Part shown: positions 1 through 7,370 of the stretch, in pieces
Numbering within the stretch: position 1 is the stretch's first letter
Layout: the number at the start of each line of letters is the position of its first letter
Virus record (IMG/VR): IMGVR_UViG_3300025128_000069
Coordinates: 1-48,902 of that record
Origin: a virus
Length of the DNA: 48,902 nt
Strand: one strand, 5' to 3'
Position numbers and translations under genes: made by a program
The notes under the pieces: generated by a model
Database searches by the model: none
The model's input: only the letters and a program-made list of their open reading frames with translations
What the model was told of the DNA's origin: nothing

Positions 1-1203
1 CGCATACTCTTCAGCCTCAACAGAGTTTCTCCAATCTTTTACATCTGCATCTGGTCTAAACGTAAAATATATATCAGTTACATCTTGTGCAGCATCGTCT
101 AGATTTTCAAACATTACAGTTTTATATCCTGTTGGTGTATGAGTATTTATAGTTCCATACAACTTTATTGGATAAGCATCATCACCAATAAATTGATACA
201 TCATTGCATCATATTCTATTGTTGGTCTAGAATATCTTCCAGTATCATATGCCTCTTTAACTTCATCAGCACTTTTAAAAGCCTCTTCGCCATTTCTAAT
301 ATCTGTAAATGTTTCGGTTGCAAAATAGTCATCTGGATCTATACCATCACCCACTTGCTTAGTTTTTTTTGTCTCTATTAAAGCAACTTTATTGAGTTCT
401 ATTGTATCTACGATTTCTTTCTTAGTAACATTATCATTCTTAAATAAATCTGTTAATCCAGTGGCATCTAACTCATCTTGTTTTACGCCTTTGTTTAATA
501 GAAACCCTGCAAACTGTGCACCTGACCCTTTGTTTTGTTGCATCATCTTAGCTTGACGTTCTGCTTCTGAATAAAATCCAAACTCATCTACGACTTTAGG
601 GTCTTTCATAGCCATACTTGGTGCTTTCAGCTTTGTGTTTGCTATTACTTTTGGCAAAGCTCCTACTGTCTCTTTTGTGTCTACAATTTCTGTAGTAGAT
701 GGTTTACTCTTTAATTTAGTTGCTTGAGATTTAATAAATTTTTTAAGTGGCTTTGCAAATAGTAATCCTTCTAATAACGAAAAGCCTACATCTAAACCTC
801 CACCAATATAATCACCTCTATCCAAAGCTCTTTTTCCTTCTTGGAAATAAAAAGGTATGTTTACTACGGGTGCTAAATCAAGCAATCCAACCTGCTGACT
901 AAAGTTTTCTGCACTAGGATTACCCATAAATCCCTTCGCTAGTCGTTGTGAGGTGCGTCCTGGTAAACCTAAGTATTGTCCAGCGTCAGATATGCCAGTT
1001 CTTATCTTCTCTCTCATAGTAGGTTCATATGGCTCTAATCTACTACCACCATATACTTGTAAGTTTCTTGCTACTTGATTTACAGGCAAACTAGACCCAA
1101 AAAATGTAGGTGCATTTGCTGGATCATCAAATACAGTAGGTGCAACTGACTGTGCTTGTCTTATTCTATTGTCTCTGTAAAAGTTTTCTAACTCTTCTGA
1201 CAT
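1..1203 (-). CDS. Virion-associated protein, C-terminus cut by window edge
   Basis: An open frame of 401 codons runs from the ATG at 1203 to base 1 without a stop, so the C-terminus lies outside the window. The protein starts MSEELENFYRDNRIRQ. It has a small hydrophobic stretch at about residues 110-150 (LLDLAPVVNIPF, then YIGGGLDVGFSLLEGLLF), followed by a hydrophilic, charged half. The ATG overlaps the stop of the neighbouring outer-membrane-like gene. It lies in the late leftward block downstream of the portal gene, so an internal or accessory virion protein is likely. I do not recognise a catalytic motif. Confidence 0.8.
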   Translation of the reverse strand, partial: MSEELENFYRDNRIRQAQSVAPTVFDDPANAPTFFGSSLPVNQVARNLQVYGGSRLEPYEPTMREKIRTGISDAGQYLGLPGRTSQRLAKGFMGNPSAENFSQQVGLLDLAPVVNIPFYFQEGKRALDRGDYIGGGLDVGFSLLEGLLFAKPLKKFIKSQATKLKSKPSTTEIVDTKETVGALPKVIANTKLKAPSMAMKDPKVVDEFGFYSEAERQAKMMQQNKGSGAQFAGFLLNKGVKQDELDATGLTDLFKNDNVTKKEIVDTIELNKVALIETKKTKQVGDGIDPDDYFATETFTDIRNGEEAFKSADEVKEAYDTGRYSRPTIEYDAMMYQFIGDDAYPIKLYGTINTHTPTGYKTVMFENLDDAAQDVTDIYFTFRPDADVKDWRNSVEAEEYA

Positions 1204-1637
1204 TAAAAATTATACCTCATGCCAACTTGACCAAATACATTTTTATTACCTTGCTCATCTCTGTAATATGGATTTACACCACCACTAACATTTACATCTA
1301 GGTTTTCTGTTACTGGAATATTAAGGTACGCTTGTAGTTGATCTACAGTCAATCCACCACCATATTTCTCACTCTCTGGTGCTCCATAGTTTTGTAGCTC
1401 TTGTGGGAACTCAACCTCACCTTTTGTATAACTACCACTTACATCACCACCAAACTCTATGCCACTAGGTGTGACAACGCCTAAACCAACATTACCTTGA
1501 GCTTGATCTATTCTGTTTTTTAAAAATACTGACCCTTGAGGCAACTGCACTTCTGGTGTATTTGTCCTTCTTGATCCCTCAATGTTTACAACTGGGGTTT
1601 TAACTTTAAGATTTGATAAAAATTTTTTTAAGTCCAT
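1203..1637 (-). CDS. Small beta-barrel-like (OMP-like) late protein
   Basis: 144 aa with no signal peptide. After a basic start (MDLKKFLSNLKVKTP) the protein alternates polar and hydrophobic residues in Gly-rich strands (GNVGLGVVTPSGIEFGG, NLDVNVSGGVNPYY) and ends GQVGMRYNF. A terminal Phe with alternating hydrophobics is the usual beta-signal of Gram-negative outer-membrane barrels. The start overlaps the stop of the 63-aa gene upstream and its stop overlaps the next ATG, so it is translationally coupled to virion-type genes. The barrel-like appearance is seen; a membrane role is inferred. About four to six strands would be small for a monomeric barrel, so oligomerisation or a non-membrane beta fold is possible. 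Confidence 0.7.
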   Translation of the reverse strand: MDLKKFLSNLKVKTPVVNIEGSRRTNTPEVQLPQGSVFLKNRIDQAQGNVGLGVVTPSGIEFGGDVSGSYTKGEVEFPQELQNYGAPESEKYGGGLTVDQLQAYLNIPVTENLDVNVSGGVNPYYRDEQGNKNVFGQVGMRYNF

Positions 1638-1828
1638 TATACTTGCCCACCACTAAGCTCTCTTGCTAATATTTTTAGCGTATCTTGGAAACCTTTGTCT
1701 AGTTTTTTGGCGGCAGTCGCAAACTTTTTTGGACTAATCTCATCTGACGTAAGTCCTTTTTTTTCTAGAAATTTTTTTGCTGCTCTTATCTCTGCGTTTG
1801 CTACTTTTTTTACTTTTGCACTAGCCAT
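1637..1828 (-). CDS. Small basic protein, unknown function
   Basis: 63 aa, Lys/Ala-rich and predicted mostly helical (MASAKVKKVANAEIRAAKKFL, then EKKGLTSDEISPKKFATAAKKL). It is one of several small cationic proteins in this late cluster. The stop TAA overlaps the ATG of the following OMP-like gene by one base, and the start lies 1 base after the upstream stop. I recognise no family. Nucleic-acid binding or packaging with the DNA would fit the charge but is only an inference. Confidence 0.65.
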   Translation of the reverse strand: MASAKVKKVANAEIRAAKKFLEKKGLTSDEISPKKFATAAKKLDKGFQDTLKILARELSGGQV

Positions 1829-1829
1829 T

Positions 1830-2726
1830 TTATGTTCCTTCTTCTAATCCTGCTAAAGCTCCAAAACCATTCATATCAAAAAAACTTTTTACTTCGTCTA
1901 TATATCTTTGTGCATTTGGGTCTTTTGTAACTGGCAGAATATCTGCCAAACTTTTTACGTTTTTTGAAAAACTAAAATTTCCTGCATAGTTTTGTAAATC
2001 TTTTGGGTTTTTTATATTACCTTGCACTATTTCATTTATAAATCGTGAATTGCTACTTTTAAGGTTTACTGCTTTATTATCACTAAATCCTTCAGTTTTT
2101 AAAATATTTGGTTTTAGCCCAGACACATCTGCAATAATCTCATCTTGTGCTTCTAACATACCTTTTGTAAATTTTGCTGGATTTGTTACTGTATCAAAGC
2201 CACTTATTTTTTTTTGACCTATTCCTCTTTCTTTAATTTTTTTATTTACATTTCTATTAATCTTGTTTCCATAGGCTGGTAAATAACCCGCAATTCTATT
2301 TCTAGGCACATCATATTTTAACAAAAACGAATCGTCATACATACTACTTTTGCCTTCTGTAAGATAATCGTGTAATTTAAATATTTTGTTTTTATCAATC
2401 AATCCAGAAACTAATTGCTCATTACCAATATTCATCGTTTCTGGTTTGTTTGTTATGATTCTGTAAATTGGTATTGTATCTTTAAAACCCTTTTCATCTA
2501 GTGTCTTATTGCTTTGTTTTTGAAATTGATCATCAGTAATTAGTTTTTTAGCTAATTCTTCTCTTGCAACTGATTTTTCTGCTGATCCACTAATTTTTGG
2601 TTGTATAACATAACTTGATATCAATTCTTCAGTATTGAAATCATCAAAAAATGTAGGTAGATTTTTTAAGCTACCAAACTGATTTACACTTTGTTTTAAT
2701 AGTTTTGATAATGCACCACTAGCCAT
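1830..2726 (-). CDS. Late protein with C-terminal GALAGLEEGT tail
   Basis: 298 aa. The middle (IPIYRIITNKPETMNIG at about residues 85-102, then FLLKYDVPRNRIAGYLPAYG and EAQDEIIADVSGLKP at about 192-206) has the spacing of an Arg, a beta-strand block and a Glu-containing strand that recalls ADP-ribosyltransferase-like phage proteins, but this is weak. The last residues, GALAGLEEGT, match the tail of the ADP-ribosyltransferase-like gene immediately upstream. The ATG overlaps that gene's TAA. Function is unknown; packaging as an internal virion or injected protein is inferred from position. Confidence 0.7.
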   Translation of the reverse strand: MASGALSKLLKQSVNQFGSLKNLPTFFDDFNTEELISSYVIQPKISGSAEKSVAREELAKKLITDDQFQKQSNKTLDEKGFKDTIPIYRIITNKPETMNIGNEQLVSGLIDKNKIFKLHDYLTEGKSSMYDDSFLLKYDVPRNRIAGYLPAYGNKINRNVNKKIKERGIGQKKISGFDTVTNPAKFTKGMLEAQDEIIADVSGLKPNILKTEGFSDNKAVNLKSSNSRFINEIVQGNIKNPKDLQNYAGNFSFSKNVKSLADILPVTKDPNAQRYIDEVKSFFDMNGFGALAGLEEGT

Positions 2727-3523
2727 TATGTACCCTCATCCAAGCCTGCTAGTGCTCCTAAACCTATGGCAGTAGTCGCTGGTGGTATTATAGATGCATA
2801 GATATTACCTTCGTCTACCTTCTTAGGATCAAATTGTGCAAATACACTTCTAACGTCACCTTTTTCTGGGTAGAATAAGCCTACTGTTCTCTTGCCTACT
2901 CTATCTGTTTCGTTAGTAAGGTAACCTCTAAAGCCTAATTGTTTTATTACGCCACTTATTTCTGGTTGTTGTAGTACAAATGCATCACCTATTTTTAAGT
3001 TATAACCCATCTCACCACCTTCTTCCATAGTAGTGCCTAAAGCATCTTCTAATCTATTACGATGCTCGGGATTATTGTAGTCATATATATTGTCCATTTT
3101 TAACTTAACAGGATATATTCGTGCAGTAGAAGAAGGCGTACTGTACATATATTTACCTCTGTCATCCAACACACTTGTGCCACCTTTGCCTTTGAGTGCA
3201 AATCCTTCTACATATCTTTTATCTTCACTAAAGAAAGTTGTAGGCTCACCTTTACGAGCTTCCCTATAACCACCAAATACTGATCTATCTGAGGCTTGTG
3301 GCACAAACTCCATTATGTTTTTTTCTGGACTACCATGATAAAATGTAGAAGGATCAAAACCTTTTTCTACAAGCTCTTTCTCACTTGGTAGGTTGCCAAA
3401 CTCTTGAAGTTGTTCTTTTGTAGGCATAGCATCAAGGACTTCTCCAGCACCTTGAATTGGTACTACGTCTTTACCTCTAGTACCTTTATTAATTAATTTT
3501 GCAAATACACCAAATGGATTCAT
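2726..3523 (-). CDS. ADP-ribosyltransferase-like protein (ART-PolyVal type)
   Basis: 265 aa from the chosen ATG at 3523, which overlaps the end of the upstream gene; an in-frame ATG at 3580 would lie deep inside that gene and is rejected. Motifs in order are FYHGS (residues 61-65), TTFFSED (95-101), a strand ARIYPVKLKM (134-143), GFRGYLTNE (197-205), and then a strand around RTVGLFYPEKGDVRSVFAQFDP. This order (YHG(S/T), aromatic-F-(S/T), YPV strand, GFxG, PE(K/Q)xxSVF..FDP) is typical of ART domains from phage polyvalent proteins. The predicted role is NAD-dependent ADP-ribosylation of a host target after injection; that role is inferred. It ends with the GALAGLDEGT tail shared with the next gene. 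Confidence 0.65.
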   Translation of the reverse strand: MNPFGVFAKLINKGTRGKDVVPIQGAGEVLDAMPTKEQLQEFGNLPSEKELVEKGFDPSTFYHGSPEKNIMEFVPQASDRSVFGGYREARKGEPTTFFSEDKRYVEGFALKGKGGTSVLDDRGKYMYSTPSSTARIYPVKLKMDNIYDYNNPEHRNRLEDALGTTMEEGGEMGYNLKIGDAFVLQQPEISGVIKQLGFRGYLTNETDRVGKRTVGLFYPEKGDVRSVFAQFDPKKVDEGNIYASIIPPATTAIGLGALAGLDEGT

Positions 3524-3524
3524 C

Positions 3525-3782
3525 TTACCACGCCTTACATGACCAATACCTAGCCTTTGTTTTCGGTCCAGGTGTGTCACAGTTATGTCTAGCTCTAAAA
3601 CTCTTTCTATTACCTTTTTGGTTTTTCTTGATCTTCATATTAGGATCACCAAAAGTTACACGCTTTACTCTGTCTCCATCAGTAACATAAACCACAGATT
3701 TCTTTTTGCCATAGGATGTTTCACCTTTAGCAATACGTCTAGGTTTATTGAGTGTAACCTTTTTGCCCTTATAGGTAGCCAT
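3525..3782 (-). CDS. Conserved small basic Cys-containing phage protein
   Basis: 85 aa, strongly basic. Blocks MATYKGKKVTLNKPRR, VTFGDPNMKIKKN and FRARHNCDTPGPKTKARYWSC recur in small proteins of many T7-like and other marine phages. Two Cys lie in the C-terminal third. It sits in a run of lysine-rich mini-genes and its stop precedes the ADP-ribosyltransferase-like ATG by one base. Function unknown; a virion or DNA-associated role is plausible from the charge and neighbours. Confidence 0.8.
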   Translation of the reverse strand: MATYKGKKVTLNKPRRIAKGETSYGKKKSVVYVTDGDRVKRVTFGDPNMKIKKNQKGNRKSFRARHNCDTPGPKTKARYWSCKAW

Positions 3783-3871
3783 TACTTGCTTTCTTCTTTT
3801 TTCTCTTCAGTTGTTTCTTCTTTCTTTTCTTCTTCTTTTTTTTCTTCTACAACTTTAACTTGTATAGGCAT
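3782..3871 (-). CDS. 29-aa Glu/Lys-rich mini-protein
   Basis: MPIQVKVVEEKKEE, followed by more Glu/Lys to ...EESK. The TAA overlaps the next ATG and the ATG overlaps the previous stop, which is the main support for it being a gene. The low-complexity composition makes homology meaningless. It could be a spacer maintained for translational coupling. Confidence 0.45.
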   Translation of the reverse strand: MPIQVKVVEEKKEEEKKEETTEEKKEESK

Positions 3872-4035
3872 TATTTTTTACTCCCTTTATGGATAGTTTG
3901 TATCTCAAATGATGCTTTCGTACTTGCACCTTTGTGTGGTTTATAACCACCTGTTGGATTCTTCATCAATTTAAACCCGCTGCCAGACTTCATCCAATGA
4001 AAACCTTTAGGTGCTTCTACTGCTTTTTTTGCCAT
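3871..4035 (-). CDS. 54-aa basic protein
   Basis: Starts MAKKAVEAPKGFHWMKSGSG and ends IHKGSKK. Net charge is strongly positive, with a compact aromatic core (GFHWMK, GGYKPHKG). The TAA overlaps the following mini-gene's ATG, and it starts just downstream of the 48-aa gene. Short proteins of this type, with FHWM and Lys-rich ends, are common in marine phage late clusters. Function unknown. Confidence 0.6.
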   Translation of the reverse strand: MAKKAVEAPKGFHWMKSGSGFKLMKNPTGGYKPHKGASTKASFEIQTIHKGSKK

Positions 4036-4037
4036 GA

Positions 4038-4184
4038 TTATGCCTTCCCTATTTTAGTTTTTTTCTTTTTGTTTTTTGACGCTATCTTTTTAAATGTTCC
4101 TAGTTTTGGTGCACCTTTAGCACCTTTCTTTCTCATCTTTTCGCCACGCTTTCTCTTGGCATGGATATTAGCATATAAACTCAT
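4038..4184 (-). CDS. 48-aa lysine/arginine-rich protein (MSLYANIHAKRKR type)
   Basis: Starts MSLYANIHAKRKRGEKMRKK and ends KKTKIGKA. The MSLYANI(H/N)AK(R/K) start is a familiar conserved mini-protein of marine phages. It overlaps the stop of the upstream 87-aa gene by an ATGA junction. About 40 percent of its residues are Lys or Arg, suggesting nucleic-acid contact; that role is inferred. Confidence 0.65.
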   Translation of the reverse strand: MSLYANIHAKRKRGEKMRKKGAKGAPKLGTFKKIASKNKKKKTKIGKA

Positions 4185-4444
4185 TTCTTTTTACCCTTCT
4201 TTTTTACGATGGTTTTGACTTTGCTCATAGGGTTAGCTCTTTTTCTTTTTACTGCAGACTTGATTTGTCCTTTTGACATAGCGTTTGCTTTGGCTTTAGG
4301 TACGCATTTTGGATATTTTCTTTTGGCATCCTTCTTTTGCTTTGTTCTACCACACTTAGCAAAGCCACCACCTTTTTTCTTAGACCCAATATCTACCCAG
4401 TCTTGTTTAAACCATTTTGTTAATCCACCACTAGACTTTGCCAT
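4181..4444 (-). CDS. 87-aa lysine-rich protein with Cys pair
   Basis: Starts MAKSSGGLTKWFKQDWVDIG and ends in a poly-basic tail (VKTIVKKKGKKK). GGLTKWFKQDWVDIG(S/A)KKKGGGFAKCGR is a known conserved block of marine phages, with Cys at about residues 31 and 47. It is coupled on both sides (TAATG upstream, ATGA downstream). The basic C-terminus suggests DNA or RNA binding; no experimental function is known to me. Confidence 0.75.
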   Translation of the reverse strand: MAKSSGGLTKWFKQDWVDIGSKKKGGGFAKCGRTKQKKDAKRKYPKCVPKAKANAMSKGQIKSAVKRKRANPMSKVKTIVKKKGKKK

Positions 4445-4620
4445 TACGCTGACCTATAACCCCCACCACGCTTCTTATATGTCTTAACAAGCCAGGCATT
4501 TGCATAAGCGGATGGATATACATCGAACTTACGCTTTGCTTCTGCTTTTACTTTTGCATACAAAGCCTTGTTAGTTGGGATTGATCCACTTTTTTTCTTA
4601 GCTTTCTTTTTCTCTGCCAT
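4444..4620 (-). CDS. 58-aa DUF5872-like protein
   Basis: A basic N-terminus (MAEKKKAKKKSGS) is followed by IPTNKALYAKVKAEAKRKF and YPSAYANAWLVKTYKKRGGG. The K(S/A)EAKRKFxVYPSAYANxWLVKxYKxRGG block is the signature I associate with the DUF5872 family, found in phages and giant viruses. It spans almost the whole protein. The start at 4620 follows a near-consensus ribosome site (AGGAGTTGTT on the minus strand). Biochemical role unknown. Confidence 0.75.
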   Translation of the reverse strand: MAEKKKAKKKSGSIPTNKALYAKVKAEAKRKFDVYPSAYANAWLVKTYKKRGGGYRSA

Positions 4621-4628
4621 AACAACTC

Positions 4629-5894
4629 CTATGTAGCTGGGATTAATCTTTGTGCATACTCATAGGCTTCTTTATCGCCTAGATTTCTTTTTATTTCTAA
4701 GTACTTAGATGCTTCGTCAACTAATTGTTGATCAACTGGCTGAACTGGAAGGTTCAATTGCATTTTTCTTAAATCAGCAGGCATAGATGCAAAAGCTCCT
4801 AAACCTTTACCCTCTGCTCTAACTGTTTTCATGGGTTCTCTCAGCATTATAGTTTTAGGTATTGTAGTATCAAATGTAAATACTTCTGCTCCTGGTGCTT
4901 TGGATATTTTTGTGTCATATGATGGGTGTATACTAGGTGTCATACCTGATTTAATGTCTGTAAATCTACCACCCATACCTAGTTGATCTGCGTCTAATAA
5001 ACCTGGATTTGATGTAGCAATTCTAATTTTACCTATGTCTGGTGCTCCTAACTTCTGTAGTACATCTTTGTCGAATTGTTCAACTAACGCTACTCTTGTC
5101 GTTCCAGGCAATTTTCTAAAATATGTAGCAAATTCATCAATATTGTTGAGATTTGGTATATCTTTAAATGGTTGTGATACTTTATCTTTTTTTCTAAATG
5201 TTTGATTTTTAATGATTTTTGTCATTTCATTAAGATTTTTCTTTGTGTTTGGCTTTACTCTTAATGATTCAATAATTACATTTGCAGTATCTAAAGAAAA
5301 GTCACCAGACCTTTCACCCATAGTTGTTGTCATGCCTACTGGCTTTCCACCCATTTGCTCAACTGTTTGTAATTTATCATCTAATTTTTTTAATAAACTC
5401 TGCATAGATGCCCAACCTTGATCTGAATCATCCATAAATTGTATTCCCCCATGCGTTCTTATTGGGTTCTCAAATTTAAGATCATCTATACCATAAATGA
5501 TAACATCTCTACTTGTTCTATCGCCTACTAAGGGCACTATGGTTTTTCCTTGTAGCATTGATGCATCTGTAGCTAGTGTTGGACTTTTTTGCAAAGCTCC
5601 AACTCCAAAATTTAATCTGTAATCTTTTAGTGGGTCTCTGACTAATCCAGTATATTGTCTTTGAAATGGTGGAAAATTTTTCTTAGTCATATCAATAGCT
5701 CTTGTTTTGTTGCCAAGAGCATCTAATATGTCACTACCAGTCATTTCAAATCTTGGTAATGCACCAAATTCTTTTTTTAGTTGGTCGCTAGTCGCAATAT
5801 TTCCTAAAGCTCCAAGCTCATTACTGCTAAATAATGGCTTAAAGTTATCTGTAAGAAACTTTTTAAGAAATGGTTTAATTGGAACAGAAGCCAT
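4629..5894 (-). CDS. Large late protein, possibly polyvalent-protein-like
   Basis: 421 aa, soluble and mixed alpha/beta. Notable blocks are GVGALQKSP (about 97-105), LQGKTIVPLVGDRTSRDVIIYG (about 114-135), THGGIQFMDDSDQGWASM (about 148-165) and a C-terminal helical part (DQQLVDEASKYLEIKRNLGD). The HGG..FM....GWAS arrangement recalls accessory domains of phage polyvalent proteins, but I cannot name a family. It lies between basic mini-genes and shares the short Gly/Ala/Leu motif (ELGALGN) seen in other proteins here. Likely packaged with, or acting after, DNA entry; inferred. Confidence 0.7.
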   Translation of the reverse strand: MASVPIKPFLKKFLTDNFKPLFSSNELGALGNIATSDQLKKEFGALPRFEMTGSDILDALGNKTRAIDMTKKNFPPFQRQYTGLVRDPLKDYRLNFGVGALQKSPTLATDASMLQGKTIVPLVGDRTSRDVIIYGIDDLKFENPIRTHGGIQFMDDSDQGWASMQSLLKKLDDKLQTVEQMGGKPVGMTTTMGERSGDFSLDTANVIIESLRVKPNTKKNLNEMTKIIKNQTFRKKDKVSQPFKDIPNLNNIDEFATYFRKLPGTTRVALVEQFDKDVLQKLGAPDIGKIRIATSNPGLLDADQLGMGGRFTDIKSGMTPSIHPSYDTKISKAPGAEVFTFDTTIPKTIMLREPMKTVRAEGKGLGAFASMPADLRKMQLNLPVQPVDQQLVDEASKYLEIKRNLGDKEAYEYAQRLIPAT

Positions 5895-6029
5895 TTATGC
5901 CATCTTAGATTTAGTCTTTTTCTTTTTAAGATTAGCTAGTTTTTTAAAATCAGCACCAGTCAACTTGTTTCTTGGCTTTGCTACGTTAGCTATCTTCATT
6001 TGTTTTTTTGAGTATACTTTTCCTGGCAT
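5895..6029 (-). CDS. 44-aa basic protein
   Basis: Starts MPGKVYSKKQMKIANVAKPR and ends KKTKSKMA. Fully compact between neighbours, 2 bases after the upstream stop and directly before the downstream ATG. Lys-rich like the mini-genes at 3.5-4.6 kb. Function unknown. Confidence 0.6.
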   Translation of the reverse strand: MPGKVYSKKQMKIANVAKPRNKLTGADFKKLANLKKKKTKSKMA

Positions 6030-6031
6030 AA

Positions 6032-6316
6032 TTACATCCCCACCTTTGGTGACCCATGACCTAGTATCTCATCCATGACACCACGCATATCGCCACTATC
6101 TACTTTCATTACTTTGACTTTCATATCGCCATCCATATGCTCTTCTTCCATCTCTTCTTCTTCATCTGGAAGAACCATACCTTGATAACATAATAATAGA
6201 AAGTTAACTAGCTGATCTGGCGTTAACTCCAATCCTGGCGAATCGTGAGAAAACCCCATTTTTTCCATGAATAGTTCAGCATTTTCATCCATGTTTTCTA
6301 CATTAATATCAGCCAT
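6032..6316 (-). CDS. Acidic helical protein, unknown
   Basis: 94 aa, acidic (DEEEEMEEEHMDGDMKV) and Met-rich, beginning MADINVENMDENAELFMEKM. ELTPDQLVNFLLLCYQGM forms a hydrophobic helix in the middle. Its start overlaps the end of the 350-aa gene by 8 bases. It lies close to the basic mini-genes, so it could act as a charge partner, but that is speculation. Confidence 0.65.
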   Translation of the reverse strand: MADINVENMDENAELFMEKMGFSHDSPGLELTPDQLVNFLLLCYQGMVLPDEEEEMEEEHMDGDMKVKVMKVDSGDMRGVMDEILGHGSPKVGM

Positions 6317-7361
6317 ATTTTACTCCTTTTTTAATTTTTAAGTTGGCTACAAATCCTAGTCCATAACATATGCTCTCACCTATACGACTAACTACTTTAA
6401 CAACCTTGCTTTTCTTTCCATATCTACCTTTAGATAAATCAAATGCCATTTGTTTTGCCCATGCTAGAGCTAGAGGCTTTGCTATCTTGTAAACAATACC
6501 TTTGTCTCTCATTTTTGTAGCTACATATTTACCCCATAAACAATATCCACGATAGATATTTGGGTCAACTCTCTTTCCATATACTTGATCATATTTGTAA
6601 ATATATTTTTTCATATCGCCCATTTCGTATAGTGCAGTACATATATATGTGCCATCATCGCCACTAGCAGAAGCAGCATCGTCAGCAAATGATTTACTTA
6701 AATCTTTAGTATTTTTAATTGATGTTTGTGCTCCAGTCTGCTCTGTATTACCAAGACCAGTCGGGCCAGATTCGTTCACACCTGGTGATTTGCCAAACCC
6801 AAGAAATCCCCCAGTGCTTCCGCTATATCCAACACCTTTTCCACCACCTAAATCTCCAGTTGATCCTACTGCAGAATTAGTGACACCAAGTCCAGTTGGG
6901 TCTACATTTGTAATATTTGTTTTTGTTATTGTATTTGGCTTGTAGCCTTGCATTGGATTTAACCCTACAGTGTAAGCAGTAAGTCCTTTGCTCATTCCAT
7001 AATTTTGCACTTCTGTGTCTGTAATATTTTTATCGTTATTTGCATCTATTTCTGACCTTAAATCTGTCAATGATTTTCCACTAAATCCTGATAAAACATC
7101 TGTAGGTTTGTTCATAGCTTGATTTGCTAATTGATTGACATTGTAACTCCCAATCATATTACCAACTGTCATAGGCACAGATAAAGGTGGTGCTACATAT
7201 CCTAATGCAGTGGTTAAAGCAGTCTGTGGTGTAACATCGTATCCCATAATACTTCCTATAGGATTGTTTGTGCTTTGTAATCCTTTAGATAAATCACTAA
7301 ACTCATCTTGAGTTAGGCTACCCAACCCACCTAAAGCTCCTATGTTATCCCCTACTGCCAT
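6309..7361 (-). CDS. Virion protein with C-terminal Cys/Trp domain (paralogue domain in 30011-31384)
   Basis: 350 aa. The N-terminus (MAVGDNIGALGGLGSLTQDE) carries the Gly/Ala/Leu motif, with a hydrophobic region at about 47-72. A low-complexity Gly/Thr/Ser linker covers about 145-230. A compact C-terminal domain (about 238-345) starts YICTALYEMGDMKKYIY and includes YRGYCLWGKYVATKMRDKG and ESICYGLGFV. The same domain ends the 457-aa protein at 30011-31384. A linker-plus-terminal-domain build, near the portal gene, suggests an internal or tail-associated virion component. Confidence 0.75.
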   Translation of the reverse strand: MAVGDNIGALGGLGSLTQDEFSDLSKGLQSTNNPIGSIMGYDVTPQTALTTALGYVAPPLSVPMTVGNMIGSYNVNQLANQAMNKPTDVLSGFSGKSLTDLRSEIDANNDKNITDTEVQNYGMSKGLTAYTVGLNPMQGYKPNTITKTNITNVDPTGLGVTNSAVGSTGDLGGGKGVGYSGSTGGFLGFGKSPGVNESGPTGLGNTEQTGAQTSIKNTKDLSKSFADDAASASGDDGTYICTALYEMGDMKKYIYKYDQVYGKRVDPNIYRGYCLWGKYVATKMRDKGIVYKIAKPLALAWAKQMAFDLSKGRYGKKSKVVKVVSRIGESICYGLGFVANLKIKKGVKYG

Positions 7362-7370
7362 AACTACCTC

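Noticed and set aside
1-1203. Joining the two window ends to make a complete hydrolase gene
   Set aside because: The joined frame gives MRRFPNTICG after a short unrelated stretch and a stop, lacking the expected N-terminal catalytic region, so an exact circular junction is not supported.
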